64,000 bases of DNA, from NCBI GenBank assembly GCA_002050235.1, contig MWST01000004.1:57819-121818 (forward strand). The letters run 5' to 3'. Positions 28,417-37,568 of this stretch are shown here, in pieces (the first letter of the stretch is position 1; each line of letters begins with the position of its first letter). Made by a program: the position numbers and the translations under genes. The DNA comes from Polyangiaceae bacterium UTPRO1 (GTDB lineage Bacteria > Desulfobacterota > Binatia > UTPRO1). The notes beneath the pieces are model-generated. The model had not been told where the DNA came from. It saw only the letters and a program-made list of their open reading frames with translations, and made no database searches.

Positions 28417-30075
28417 CTAACCGGCGAGCGGGCACTCCAGGCGGACCGTGGTTCCGTTTCCGGGAGCGGAGCGGATGCGGAGCCGGCCGCCGATCGCTGC
28501 CGCACGCTCCTCCATGGCGACGAGGCCGACGGCAGCGGCGGGGAGGCTGCCGCGCTCGAAACCGCGACCGTCGTCGCGCACTTCGAGGGCGAGCGTGCCG
28601 GCGGCGGCCTCGAGGCTGAGCGTCACCCTGGCTCCGCCGGCGTGCCGGACGGCGTTGGCGAGGGCTTCCTGGGCGATGCGGTAGACACCGATCTCGATGT
28701 TTTCGGCGAGCCGCGGCAAGTCGGCCGGCACGCCGACGGCGATGCTCGTCTCGGCGCTCTCCAGGCCCTTGGCGAGTATCCGCAGGCACTCCCCGAGCCC
28801 GAGATCCGGGAGCTGCAGCGGCCGGAGCTCGCGGGCGAGCAGCCGCAGGTGCTCGCCCACGGTACCGAGGTAGCCCTGGGCGCGGGCGAGCATGTCGGCG
28901 GCCGGCGGCGATACCCCGCTCCGGCGTGCCGCTTCGATGAGGATGCCGATGCCGACGAGCTCTTGGCAGACGCCTTCGTGGAGATCGAAGCCGAGCCGCT
29001 TGCGTTCCTCCTCGCGGATGGCGGCCTGGCGCAGCGCCATGCGGCGCAGCTGCTCCTCGCGCTCACGGAGCGCCGCCGCCGCCAGCCAGTGCTCGGTGAT
29101 ATCGCGGCTGATGCCGCGGAAGCCGATCGTCCGGCCGGCGGCGTCGTGGACGGCGTAGGCGACGGCCTCCACCCAGATGCGGCCCTTCGTGGTACGCCAC
29201 TCGGCGACCGTAGGCGGCAACGTCGCGCCCGCCGCGAGGCGGGCGCGCATGTCGGCCGGGTTGCCGTAGGTGGTGATGCCGACGGCGTACTGGTCGACGT
29301 TCTTGCCCACGAGGTCGGCCGGCGCGAAGCCGAGGATGCGCGCACCGGCTTCGTTGATGTACGTGATGCGCCCGTCGAGATCCGAGGCCCAGATGAAGTC
29401 GCGAGCGTTCTCGGTGATGTCGCGATACGTGTCGCGCGAGGCGGCGAGCTCGCGTTGCGCCCGGTCTTCACCCCAGCGCCGCCTGAGCTCGGCGTGGAAC
29501 GCCCGCGCGTGGCCCTCGGCGATCGCGAGGCAGAGGACGGCGGCGATGACGACGATGGGGACGACTTCGTGATCGACGAGCGCGAAGCGCAGCGACGGCG
29601 CCGCGATTCCGAGGAGCAGGAGCGCGCCGGCCGTGAAGCCGGCCTCGCGGCGCCAGCCCCACGGGAAGACGACCGCCGCCAGTGCGCAGAAGGTGAAGAG
29701 CGCGAATCCGAGCACCTCGCCGCCGGCGCCGACGGCTACGAACGTGACGGTCGTGGCGATTCCCGCCAGCAGCGTCGTCGCGCATACCGTGGCGATCACG
29801 GCGACGGCGGCGCCGCGGCGGTCCAACACCCACCACCCGGCACCGAGCGCGCCGGCCTCGGCGGCGAGCGCTAGAACGATCAACGGCGCCAGGTCCGGGA
29901 CGGCCCAGGCGAAGGTCACGGCCCACACCACGGCAGGGGCCAGGCACCCGGCCGCGAAGTGGCCGAAGCGGGACGCGATGGCGGCGCGGGTCGCGTGGTC
30001 GAGCGCTGCGGCCGTCGACGACGCATTGCCGACACTCGGGGTCGCGACGAGTCCTTCTCGAAAAAGATAGAGCAC
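28417..30075 (-). CDS. Membrane sensor histidine kinase, NarX/DegS type, with PAS
   Basis: From a GTG at 30073-30075 the protein has 552 residues. Five to six membrane helices (about 42-190) form the sensor part. A PAS domain follows (about 212-330) with an S-R-D-I-T-E end. The HisKA_3 box is E-E-R-K-R-L-G-F-D-L-H-E-G with His366, and the ATPase domain has Y-R-I-A-Q-E-A-L-A-N-A-x-R-H-A and D-D-G-R-G-F. This is the class that pairs with NarL/LuxR-type regulators; none is adjacent. The frame is open further upstream to 30321, but that would overlap the divergent hydratase gene. No ATG or ribosome site fixes the start, so the N-terminus is uncertain. Confidence 0.85.
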   Translation of the reverse strand: MLYLFREGLVATPSVGNASSTAAALDHATRAAIASRFGHFAAGCLAPAVVWAVTFAWAVPDLAPLIVLALAAEAGALGAGWWVLDRRGAAVAVIATVCATTLLAGIATTVTFVAVGAGGEVLGFALFTFCALAAVVFPWGWRREAGFTAGALLLLGIAAPSLRFALVDHEVVPIVVIAAVLCLAIAEGHARAFHAELRRRWGEDRAQRELAASRDTYRDITENARDFIWASDLDGRITYINEAGARILGFAPADLVGKNVDQYAVGITTYGNPADMRARLAAGATLPPTVAEWRTTKGRIWVEAVAYAVHDAAGRTIGFRGISRDITEHWLAAAALREREEQLRRMALRQAAIREEERKRLGFDLHEGVCQELVGIGILIEAARRSGVSPPAADMLARAQGYLGTVGEHLRLLARELRPLQLPDLGLGECLRILAKGLESAETSIAVGVPADLPRLAENIEIGVYRIAQEALANAVRHAGGARVTLSLEAAAGTLALEVRDDGRGFERGSLPAAAVGLVAMEERAAAIGGRLRIRSAPGNGTTVRLECPLAG

Positions 30076-30292
30076 GAGCGGCAGGGGCCTGTTGCGTCCA
30101 GGTAGCGGAGCCGAGGCCGTGATCGCAACCTCGAAGACGGCGAGGGGGGCGCTGGCGCTGCAACGATCCCGCTCTCGCTCCGGGCGGAGGCAGAAGAGCG
30201 CCAGCGGTCCGTCGTCGGTCCAGTGCGGCGAACCGGGATCTACGGGCGCGTCGTCGATTGACTGCTGTCCGCGATCGGCGCACCGTTTCCCG

Positions 30293-31042
30293 ATGGCCAC
30301 GCCCGACGACCTCACGCTCACCCGCCGCGACGGCTACGCGATCCTCACCCTCGACCGCGGCGCCAAGCGCAACGCGCTGACCTTCGCCATGCGCCGCGGC
30401 TTCGCCGAGCGGCTCGCGGCGGTCGCCGCCGACGACGCGCTCGCCTGCGCGGTCGTGACCGGGGCGGCGCCCGACTTCTGCGCCGGCATGGACGTCTCCC
30501 GCTTCGGCGGCGACGCGGCGAACCGGCGCGAGATCGTCGAGTCGTCGACGATCATGTTCGCGGCGCTCGCGAAGTTCCCGAAGCCGCTCGTGGCGGCGGT
30601 CGAGGGGCGAGCGCTCGGCGGCGGGCTCGCGCTCCTGCTCGCCTGCGACATCCGGATCGCCGCAAGGAGCGCCGAGCTGGCCATGCCGGAGGTCAAGTTC
30701 GGGGCTGCGGGCGGCTTCGCGGTGCTCCGAGCGGCGGTCGGCGACGGGACGGCGCGGCTGCTGGCGCTCACGGGGCGGGCGCTCGCTGCCGAAGAGGCGC
30801 TCCGCGTCGGCCTGCTCGCCGAAGTCGTCGCCGACGGGAGGGCGCTGGCGCGTGCCGAGGCAGTCGCGGCGGAGCTCGCGGTGCTGCCGCGGCGCGGCCT
30901 GCTCCTCCAGACCGAGATCGTTCGCGCCACTGCCGGGGCGACGCTCGAAGCGAGCCTGGCGTACGAGCAGGAGGTCTTTCGCCGCGTCGTGCTGGGCGCC
31001 GCAGAGGATTCGCGCCGCGGAGCGCCTGCCGGCGGTCTCTGA
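30293..31042 (+). CDS. Enoyl-CoA hydratase/isomerase family protein
   Basis: The 249-residue protein is a crotonase-fold enzyme. A-G-M-D (64-67) and G-R-A-L-G-G-G-L-A (105-113) form the oxyanion-hole regions that hold the acyl-CoA carbonyl. The first catalytic Glu of hydratases is kept as Glu133 (M-P-E-V), but the position of the second appears to be Leu157 (A-R-L-L-A-L-T-G), so it may be an isomerase or another crotonase-type enzyme rather than a hydratase. It is divergent from the sensor kinase gene and 320 bases upstream of the ACP operon on the same strand. Start ATG at 30293 has no clear ribosome site. Confidence 0.82.
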   Translation: MATPDDLTLTRRDGYAILTLDRGAKRNALTFAMRRGFAERLAAVAADDALACAVVTGAAPDFCAGMDVSRFGGDAANRREIVESSTIMFAALAKFPKPLVAAVEGRALGGGLALLLACDIRIAARSAELAMPEVKFGAAGGFAVLRAAVGDGTARLLALTGRALAAEEALRVGLLAEVVADGRALARAEAVAAELAVLPRRGLLLQTEIVRATAGATLEASLAYEQEVFRRVVLGAAEDSRRGAPAGGL

Positions 31043-31362
31043 TCGGCGCCGGGATTCGTTCTTGACGGTGCGGAGACTCCCTAGTAGCCATCGGACAGTC
31101 GTTCCGCCCCGCCGCTGTTTTTCGTGCAGACCTGCGATGCTCGCCCCGAGCCGCGCCGCTTTGCACGATCCGCCGTCTTCCGGCCGGACGATGATCCCCG
31201 CTATGAACCCCTACGCAGCGATCTCCGGGACGCCGCGCTCGAGCCCGTCGATTGCGCGCGCGCGCCCGTGTCTTCCGTGGCCGGCCGCCGCGGCGATGCG
31301 CTCTCGCGGCGGCCCGGCGACCGGGTTCGTGGCATGTTTCTTGGACTATCGGGACCCCGCAC
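31043..31362 (+). other. Intergenic region before the ACP operon
   Basis: These 320 bases contain no frame with coding character. A TTGACG at about 31063 has no convincing -10 partner at 17 bases. I see no terminator hairpin with a T tract after the hydratase gene; there is only a CTGTTTTTCG stretch near 31116. The region probably carries the promoter of the five-gene ACP operon, but I cannot place it. Confidence 0.4.
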
Positions 31363-31611
31363 ATGGACGACAAGATCCGGCAATATCTGGCTGAGACCCT
31401 ACTGATCGAGTTCGGCGACGACGGCTCCGGGGTGAGCGAAGATGCTAACCTCTTCGAGTCCGGCCTCATCGACTCCTTCGGGTTCGTACAACTGGTCGCC
31501 TTCCTCGAGAAGACCTTCGCCATCGAGATCAGCGATGAGGAGGTACTATCCGACGCACTCAGCTCCTTCGCCAAGATCCGTTCGTTCGTAGCGGACAAGG
31601 TCGGGCGATGA
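31363..31611 (+). CDS. Acyl carrier protein
   Basis: This 82-residue acidic protein is a discrete phosphopantetheine carrier. The attachment serine is Ser38 in G-L-I-D-S-F-G-F-V, where ordinary fatty-acid ACPs have D-S-L. Length and the predicted four-helix pattern are normal. It is not next to fab genes, and its stop overlaps the start of the PP-loop gene (ATGA). It begins a co-directional set of five genes (ACP, PP-loop enzyme, acyltransferase, AsnB, GNAT-like), so it most likely carries the intermediate of a dedicated small pathway and is not the housekeeping ACP. Confidence 0.88.
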   Translation: MDDKIRQYLAETLLIEFGDDGSGVSEDANLFESGLIDSFGFVQLVAFLEKTFAIEISDEEVLSDALSSFAKIRSFVADKVGR

Positions 31612-32645
31612 GCGCAGTTCCGGTGACCGAGATCCGCCGCTGCACGCGCTGCGTGCTGCCGTCGACGTTCCCGGGCGTCTCCTTCGATGCCGACGGGTTG
31701 TGCAGCATGTGTCAGGAGGCGCCGCCGGCGCCCGAGTTCGACAAGATCCGCGGTAATCTGCGCCGCAAGCTCGAGGAGGTCTTCGCGGCCCATCGCGGCA
31801 AGGCCGAGTACGACGTGATCGTCGCGTTCAGCGGCGGCAAGGATTCATCGTACACGCTGATGACGCTGGCCCGGACGTACGGGCTCAAGTGCCTCGCCGT
31901 CACCATCGACAACGGCTTCATCGCCGAGCAGGCGCAGAAGAACCTGCGTGTCGTGACCGCGTCGCTCGGCATCGACTTCCTGCTGTTCACGCCGGCGCCG
32001 GTTTTCATGAACGATCTCTACAAGACGAGCGCGACCACGGCGGTGCATACGAAGGCGGCGCTCACGCGCGCGAGCAGCATGTGCAACTCGTGCATCAACC
32101 TCATCAACAACCACATGGTGAAGCTCGCGCTCGAGAAGTCGGTGCCGATCATCGCCGGCGGCTATATCGGCGGCCAGGTGCCGAAGGACTCGGTCCTCAT
32201 GGTGATGGACCTCGACGTCCAGGCGCGCTTCCGGTCGGAGGCGATCAAGCGCTACGTCAAGCACTTCGGGCCCGATGCCGCGAGCTACTTCGGCATCAGC
32301 GACGCGCTCGTGGCACGGAGTCCGCTACGCAAGATCAACATCGTGAACCCGATGCTCGCCTTCGGTGTCACCGAGGATCGCATCATCGAGGAGATCGCCA
32401 CGCTCGGGTGGCGGAAGACCTCCGACACCGGCAGCAACTCGACCAATTGCCTCCTGAACGACCTCGGCATCGCGGTGCACTACAAGCAGCACGGCTACAA
32501 TCCGTACGTGAACGAGATCGCGGAGCAGGTGCGGACCGGCCTGATGTCGCGGGCGGAAGCACTAGAGAAGGTCCAGGATATTCCCGACTTCGCACGCGTC
32601 GAGCGCCAGGCGCGCAAGATCGGCCTCGACTGGAACGAAGTCTAG
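31608..32645 (+). CDS. PP-loop ATPase, N-acetyl-sugar amidotransferase/thiotransferase-like
   Basis: The 345-residue protein has an N-terminal zinc-type knuckle (Cys12, Cys15, Cys32, Cys35), the N-type ATP-pyrophosphatase motif S-G-G-K-D-S at 75-80, a C-x-x-C pair (Cys159, Cys162) and a further Cys281. By overall similarity it fits the WbpG/LegD-like amidotransferases of sugar pathways. The same cysteine layout, however, is that of TtcA/TtuA-type enzymes, which hold an Fe-S cluster on C-x-x-C plus a distal Cys and transfer sulfur. There is no sugar gene nearby and no HisH-type glutaminase. It probably activates a carboxyl or carbonyl group with ATP; nitrogen versus sulfur transfer cannot be decided from sequence. 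Confidence 0.8.
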   Translation: MSAVPVTEIRRCTRCVLPSTFPGVSFDADGLCSMCQEAPPAPEFDKIRGNLRRKLEEVFAAHRGKAEYDVIVAFSGGKDSSYTLMTLARTYGLKCLAVTIDNGFIAEQAQKNLRVVTASLGIDFLLFTPAPVFMNDLYKTSATTAVHTKAALTRASSMCNSCINLINNHMVKLALEKSVPIIAGGYIGGQVPKDSVLMVMDLDVQARFRSEAIKRYVKHFGPDAASYFGISDALVARSPLRKINIVNPMLAFGVTEDRIIEEIATLGWRKTSDTGSNSTNCLLNDLGIAVHYKQHGYNPYVNEIAEQVRTGLMSRAEALEKVQDIPDFARVERQARKIGLDWNEV

Positions 32646-32663
32646 GCGCAGCAGCTCGATCGC

Positions 32664-33584
32664 ATGCCGACCGCCGCGGGTGAGCCGCTCGCCCTGTTGT
32701 TTCCGGGGCAAGGCGCGCACGACGTGAAGATGCTCGACGGCGTGCGCGGGCACCCGGCGTTCGCCGGCCGTCATGCCCTCGTGGCCGAGGCGCTCGGCGG
32801 TTCGCCGCTTGCAGCGATCGCCGCCGGGGACGCGGCGTACCTGAACCAGAACCGGGTGACGGCGCTGCTGACGCTGCTCGTCAGCTCCATATCGCTCGAC
32901 CTCTTCCACGAGAAGACCGGCGGGCGCGCCGACTTCGTCGCCGGGTACAGCGTCGGACAATGGACGGCGCTCTACGCGGCCGGAGCGGTGTCGTTCGAGC
33001 AACTGGTCGCGATCGTGGCCGAACGCTCGGCGCTCATGGACGCGTGCTTCGCCGATCTCCCGGGAGCCATGCTGGCGGTGATCGGGCTCAAGGCCGAGGT
33101 GCTCGAGAACCTCTGCGACGGGCTGCGGGCCACGAGCCAGCGGGTGTGGGTCAGCAACTACAATTGCGTCGGCCAGTACACTCTCGCGGGCACCGCCGCA
33201 GCGATCGCCCGCGCCGAGGACGCCCTCGCGGCCCTGAAGCCCAAGAAGATGGCGCGCGTGCCGGTGAGCGGCGCCTGGCACACGCCGCTCCTCGCCGCGG
33301 CGCACGCCGGGTTCGCCGCCTACTTGGCCGGCGTCGCGCTGGCGCCCGCGAACGTCCCGGTCGTCGACAACGCCACCGGCGGCTGGCTTCCGACCGAGCG
33401 CCCGGCGCTCGATCGGCATCTCGCACGCCACCTCGATCATCCGGTACTCTGGGAGCAGGGTATGCGCGCGCTGCTCGCCGAGGGCGCCGCGCGCTTCGTC
33501 GAGATCGGCTACGGCAACGTGCTCACCAAATTCGGCTTCTTCATCGATCGCTCCGTCGAGCACCAGGCCTTCTACGTGAGCTAA
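32664..33584 (+). CDS. Discrete acyltransferase (FabD-like malonyl-CoA:ACP type)
   Basis: The 306-residue protein has the FabD fold: N-terminal F-P-G-Q-G-A (13-18), the nucleophile elbow G-Y-S-V-G (Ser near residue 95), a conserved Arg in A-E-R-S-A-L-M (about 118) and the second catalytic residue in G-A-W-H-T-P-L (about 203-209; FabD usually has F where W is here). The Arg suggests a carboxylated substrate such as malonyl. It is 18 bases after the PP-loop gene and 9 before AsnB, with no fabF, fabG or fabH around, so it most likely loads the ACP of this operon. Confidence 0.87.
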   Translation: MPTAAGEPLALLFPGQGAHDVKMLDGVRGHPAFAGRHALVAEALGGSPLAAIAAGDAAYLNQNRVTALLTLLVSSISLDLFHEKTGGRADFVAGYSVGQWTALYAAGAVSFEQLVAIVAERSALMDACFADLPGAMLAVIGLKAEVLENLCDGLRATSQRVWVSNYNCVGQYTLAGTAAAIARAEDALAALKPKKMARVPVSGAWHTPLLAAAHAGFAAYLAGVALAPANVPVVDNATGGWLPTERPALDRHLARHLDHPVLWEQGMRALLAEGAARFVEIGYGNVLTKFGFFIDRSVEHQAFYVS

Positions 33585-33593
33585 CGACCAACC

Positions 33594-35582
33594 ATGTGCG
33601 GCATCGTCGGATACTTCCACGCAACGGACGCGGCGGCGGCGCGCTTCGACGCCGCCGCCGCGCCGCGCGTCCTCGAGCCGATGCTGGCGCTCATGCACCA
33701 CCGCGGACCCGACGAGGCCGGCTACTACTACGACCTGCGTACCGGGCTCGGGACGGCGCGCCTCTCGATCATCGACCTCGCGACCGGCCAACAGCCGATC
33801 TCCGATGCGAGCGGGCGCTTCTGGATCGCGTTCAACGGCGAGCTCTACAACTACAAGGAGCTGCGCGCCGAGCTGGAGGCGCTCGGGCACGGGTTCCGCT
33901 CGACCTCCGACACCGAGGTGATGCTTCACGCCTACATGCAGTGGGGAACGGCCGTGCTGCCGCGGCTGAACGCCGCCTATGCCTGCGCCATCTACGATCG
34001 CGAGCGCGAGGAGCTCCTGCTCGCGCGCGACCGTTACGGCAAGCGGCCGCTCTTCTACGCGCAGGTCGACGGCACGCTCGTCTTCGCATCGGAGATGAAG
34101 AGCTTCCTCGCCTTTCCCGGAGTGCGGTTCGAGATCGACGAGGCGCAGCTGGCGTCGATCTTCACGATCTGGACGCCGCTGCCGCACCAGAGCGGCTTCG
34201 CCGGCATCCACCAGATCCCGAACGGCTCGTACTTGCTGCAGCGCGGGACGGCGCGCTCCATCGCTGCGTACACGACCCTCGACTGGCCGCAGGAAGGCCG
34301 CTTCACGGGCTCGGCCGACGAAGCCATCGAGCGCACCCGCGGCGTCCTCTCCGAGGCCGTGCGGCTGCGCCTCCGCAGCGACGTCGAGGTCGCCACGTAT
34401 CTCTCGGGCGGCCTCGATTCCGCCATCACCACCCAGCTCGCCCTCGCCAACGGCTTGAGCCGGGTGCACTCGTTCTCCATCACCTTCGACGACAAGGAGT
34501 TCGACGAGTCGGCGGATCAGCTCGCGCTGTCGCGCTACCTCGGAACGCAGCATACGGCGCTGCCGGTCCGCCACGGCGACATCGCTCGCGCCTTCCCGGC
34601 GGCGATCTGGCACGGCGAGGTCCCGGTGTTCCGCACCGCTTTCGTGCCGATGTTCCTGCTCTCGAAGCTCGTCAACGACAAAGGCATCAAGGTCGTATTG
34701 ACGGGCGAAGGCTCGGACGAGAGCTTCCTCGGCTACGACATCTTCAAGGAAGCGCTGCTCCGCGACGGCTTCGAGGCCGACCGCGACGCCGAGAAGCTGC
34801 GGCGGCTGTATCCGTACCTACCGCACTTCAACGACGCCAATATGAAGGCCCTCGCCTCGGTCTTCGGGCAGTTCGCGCGCGAGAAGACGCCCGGCCTCTT
34901 CTCGCACGAGCTGCGCTTCCACAACTCGCTCTTCGGGCTCCGGCTCCTGAAGGAGCAGCGCGACGGCCTCGCGGACGTGAAGCGTTACCTCGCCGACAAC
35001 GCGGCCGTGTTCGGGCGGCTCGGCCTCGTCGAGCGCGCGCAGTGGCTCGAGTGGAAGACGCTGCTGCCGGGTTATCTGCTCTCGACCCAGGGCGATCGCA
35101 TGAGCATGGCCCACAGCGTCGAGGGGCGCTGCCCGTTCCTCGACTTCCGCGTCGTCGAGTGGGCGGCGCGCCTGCCGCAGGAGCTCAAGCTCGGGCCGGA
35201 CATGGACGAGAAGTGGATCCTCAAGCGGGCGTTTCCCGACACGCTGCCGCCGAGCATCCTCGCCAAGCCGAAGCAGCCCTACCGCGCTCCGGACCTGAGC
35301 GCCTTCCTCGGCGCCGCCGACGCCGACTATACCGAGGCGCTCTTCTCCGAACGCGAGCTCGCGAAGCTGCCCTTTCTGAACGGCGCCTTCTGCCGGCAGT
35401 TCCTGAAGAAAGTCCGCACCGCGCCGCCCGGCGGGATCAGCCAACGCGAAAACCAGGCGTTCATCCTGCTGCTCTCGACGGCGCTCCTGCACCGCTACTT
35501 CGTGCAGCGCGAGCACCCGCGCCGCGAGGTGCGGCTGAACCTCGTTCGCGCCATCGACGGCCGCGCGCTCTCCGCTGCATGA
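33594..35582 (+). CDS. asnB: Asparagine synthetase (glutamine-hydrolysing)-like amidotransferase
   Basis: This 662-residue protein starts M-C-G-I-V-G-Y-F, so Cys2 is free to act as the class II glutaminase nucleophile, with H-R-G-P-D-E-A-G following. The synthetase half has the PP-loop S-G-G-L-D-S (around residue 270). Ammonia from glutamine would be tunnelled to an adenylated carboxylate. Besides asparagine synthesis, AsnB homologues amidate malonyl-type starters in oxytetracycline and glutarimide polyketide pathways. The operon position next to an ACP and an acyltransferase favours such a role. The stop overlaps the next ATG (ATGA). Confidence 0.88.
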   Translation: MCGIVGYFHATDAAAARFDAAAAPRVLEPMLALMHHRGPDEAGYYYDLRTGLGTARLSIIDLATGQQPISDASGRFWIAFNGELYNYKELRAELEALGHGFRSTSDTEVMLHAYMQWGTAVLPRLNAAYACAIYDREREELLLARDRYGKRPLFYAQVDGTLVFASEMKSFLAFPGVRFEIDEAQLASIFTIWTPLPHQSGFAGIHQIPNGSYLLQRGTARSIAAYTTLDWPQEGRFTGSADEAIERTRGVLSEAVRLRLRSDVEVATYLSGGLDSAITTQLALANGLSRVHSFSITFDDKEFDESADQLALSRYLGTQHTALPVRHGDIARAFPAAIWHGEVPVFRTAFVPMFLLSKLVNDKGIKVVLTGEGSDESFLGYDIFKEALLRDGFEADRDAEKLRRLYPYLPHFNDANMKALASVFGQFAREKTPGLFSHELRFHNSLFGLRLLKEQRDGLADVKRYLADNAAVFGRLGLVERAQWLEWKTLLPGYLLSTQGDRMSMAHSVEGRCPFLDFRVVEWAARLPQELKLGPDMDEKWILKRAFPDTLPPSILAKPKQPYRAPDLSAFLGAADADYTEALFSERELAKLPFLNGAFCRQFLKKVRTAPPGGISQRENQAFILLLSTALLHRYFVQREHPRREVRLNLVRAIDGRALSAA

Positions 35583-36595
35583 AGCTCGAAACGCTCCGGC
35601 CGGAGCGTTACGACGCGTTCTATCGCTTCAACGAAGCGATCTTCCCGACCCGGGTGTCGGTGCCGGCGCGCTTTCGCTTCCAGATCGTCGACAATCCGCT
35701 GCTCGCAGCCAAGGACGCGCCCGATGTCGTGCTGGTCACGGAGGACGACGGCTCGATCCTCGGGCAGGTAGCACTGCAGCCGATCGAGTTCCATTACGGC
35801 GGCACGCGGACGCGGGGCTTCATGGGCGTCGACCTCTTCGTCAAGGAGAGCGGCCGCAACGCGCGCGCCGGCGGGGCGCTGGCGTTCAAGATCGCGCGCG
35901 CCTACAGCCCGTTTCTCTGCGTCACCGTGAGCGAGGCTGCCGAGAAGGTGTTCGCGGCGATCGGCATCCGCACCATCGGCACCATGCGCAAGCTCCTCTG
36001 GGTCCGCGGCGCGCGAGGGCTGGCGGGGCTCGTGCGGGCGGCGGTCGGCGGGCGCGCCAGGCTGCGGCCGCTGGCGGCACCGCCGACGTGCGCGGTCGGC
36101 GGTGCGCGCTTCACCAGGGCGTCGGTCGGCGACGTCGCCCGGATCGCCCAGCGACCGTGGTCGCCCGACTGCCTCGAGCTCGATCGCTCGCCCGCGTTTC
36201 TCGCCTGGCGCTTCTTCGCCGTCCCCGACGTCTATGCGACCTACGTGCTCGAAGACGATCCGTGCTGCTTCTTCGTCGTGCGGGCGGCCGCCCGCCGCGG
36301 GCTCTCGGTGCTCCTGCTCGTCGACTATCGCCTCGCCCCGGAGCGAACGGAGACTCTCGCGCACGTGGTGGCCGCGGTGCAACAGCTCGCGCGCCTCGGC
36401 GGCTTCGACGCCGTCGCGACGGCCAGCTCGGTTGCGGCCTTCGACGCCGTCCTCGCGCGCGCCCGGTTCTTCGCGGTCGGGGCGCCGGTGCCGGTCCTCG
36501 GCAACCTCGCCGCCGCTCCGCAGAGTCTTCTGGTCACGCTGGCCGACGCCGACAGTGACCTGCGCTTCGACGCGGCCGGTCCGATCTTCGGCTGA
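35579..36595 (+). CDS. GNAT-like two-part acyltransferase
   Basis: The 338-residue protein looks like two GNAT-type halves joined by an Ala/Arg/Gly-rich linker (around 145-170). The first half has the usual order of strands with G-Q-V-A-L-Q-P, F-M-G-V-D-L-F-V and a degenerate pantetheine-binding R-N-A-R-A-G-G-A-L. The second half repeats a W-R-F-F and F-F-V-V-R pattern. It is coupled to the AsnB gene by an ATGA overlap and ends the operon. A natural role would be to move the acyl or amide group made on the ACP to an amine acceptor, but the acceptor is unknown. Confidence 0.65.
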   Translation: MKLETLRPERYDAFYRFNEAIFPTRVSVPARFRFQIVDNPLLAAKDAPDVVLVTEDDGSILGQVALQPIEFHYGGTRTRGFMGVDLFVKESGRNARAGGALAFKIARAYSPFLCVTVSEAAEKVFAAIGIRTIGTMRKLLWVRGARGLAGLVRAAVGGRARLRPLAAPPTCAVGGARFTRASVGDVARIAQRPWSPDCLELDRSPAFLAWRFFAVPDVYATYVLEDDPCCFFVVRAAARRGLSVLLLVDYRLAPERTETLAHVVAAVQQLARLGGFDAVATASSVAAFDAVLARARFFAVGAPVPVLGNLAAAPQSLLVTLADADSDLRFDAAGPIFG

Positions 36596-36616
36596 CGCCG
36601 TCCGAGCGGCGGCGCG

Positions 36617-37525
<909 letters not shown>

Positions 37526-37568
37526 TTATCACACGGCGGGGGAGGCGCCACGAGAGAGCCCGGACGAC

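Noticed and set aside
31253..31270. Alternating GC run upstream of the ACP gene
   Set aside because: Short runs of this kind are expected in DNA of this composition; no regulatory meaning can be supported.
31124..31405. 93-codon plus-strand frame between the hydratase and the ACP
   Set aside because: It overlaps the ACP start in another frame, has no ribosome site, and its sequence is Arg/Pro/Asp-rich without a family pattern.
34055..34495. Antisense frame inside AsnB
   Set aside because: Ser/Arg-rich shadow of the AsnB frame with no independent support.
32562..34613. 683-codon open frame antisense to the acyltransferase and AsnB genes
   Set aside because: Composition is Arg/Glu/Val-rich without motifs; it arises from GC bias opposite well-supported genes.
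32960..35578. Long plus-strand upstream extension of the GNAT-like gene frame
   Set aside because: It runs through the acyltransferase and AsnB genes in another frame with arginine-rich nonsense; the ATG at 35579 overlapping the AsnB stop is the natural start.
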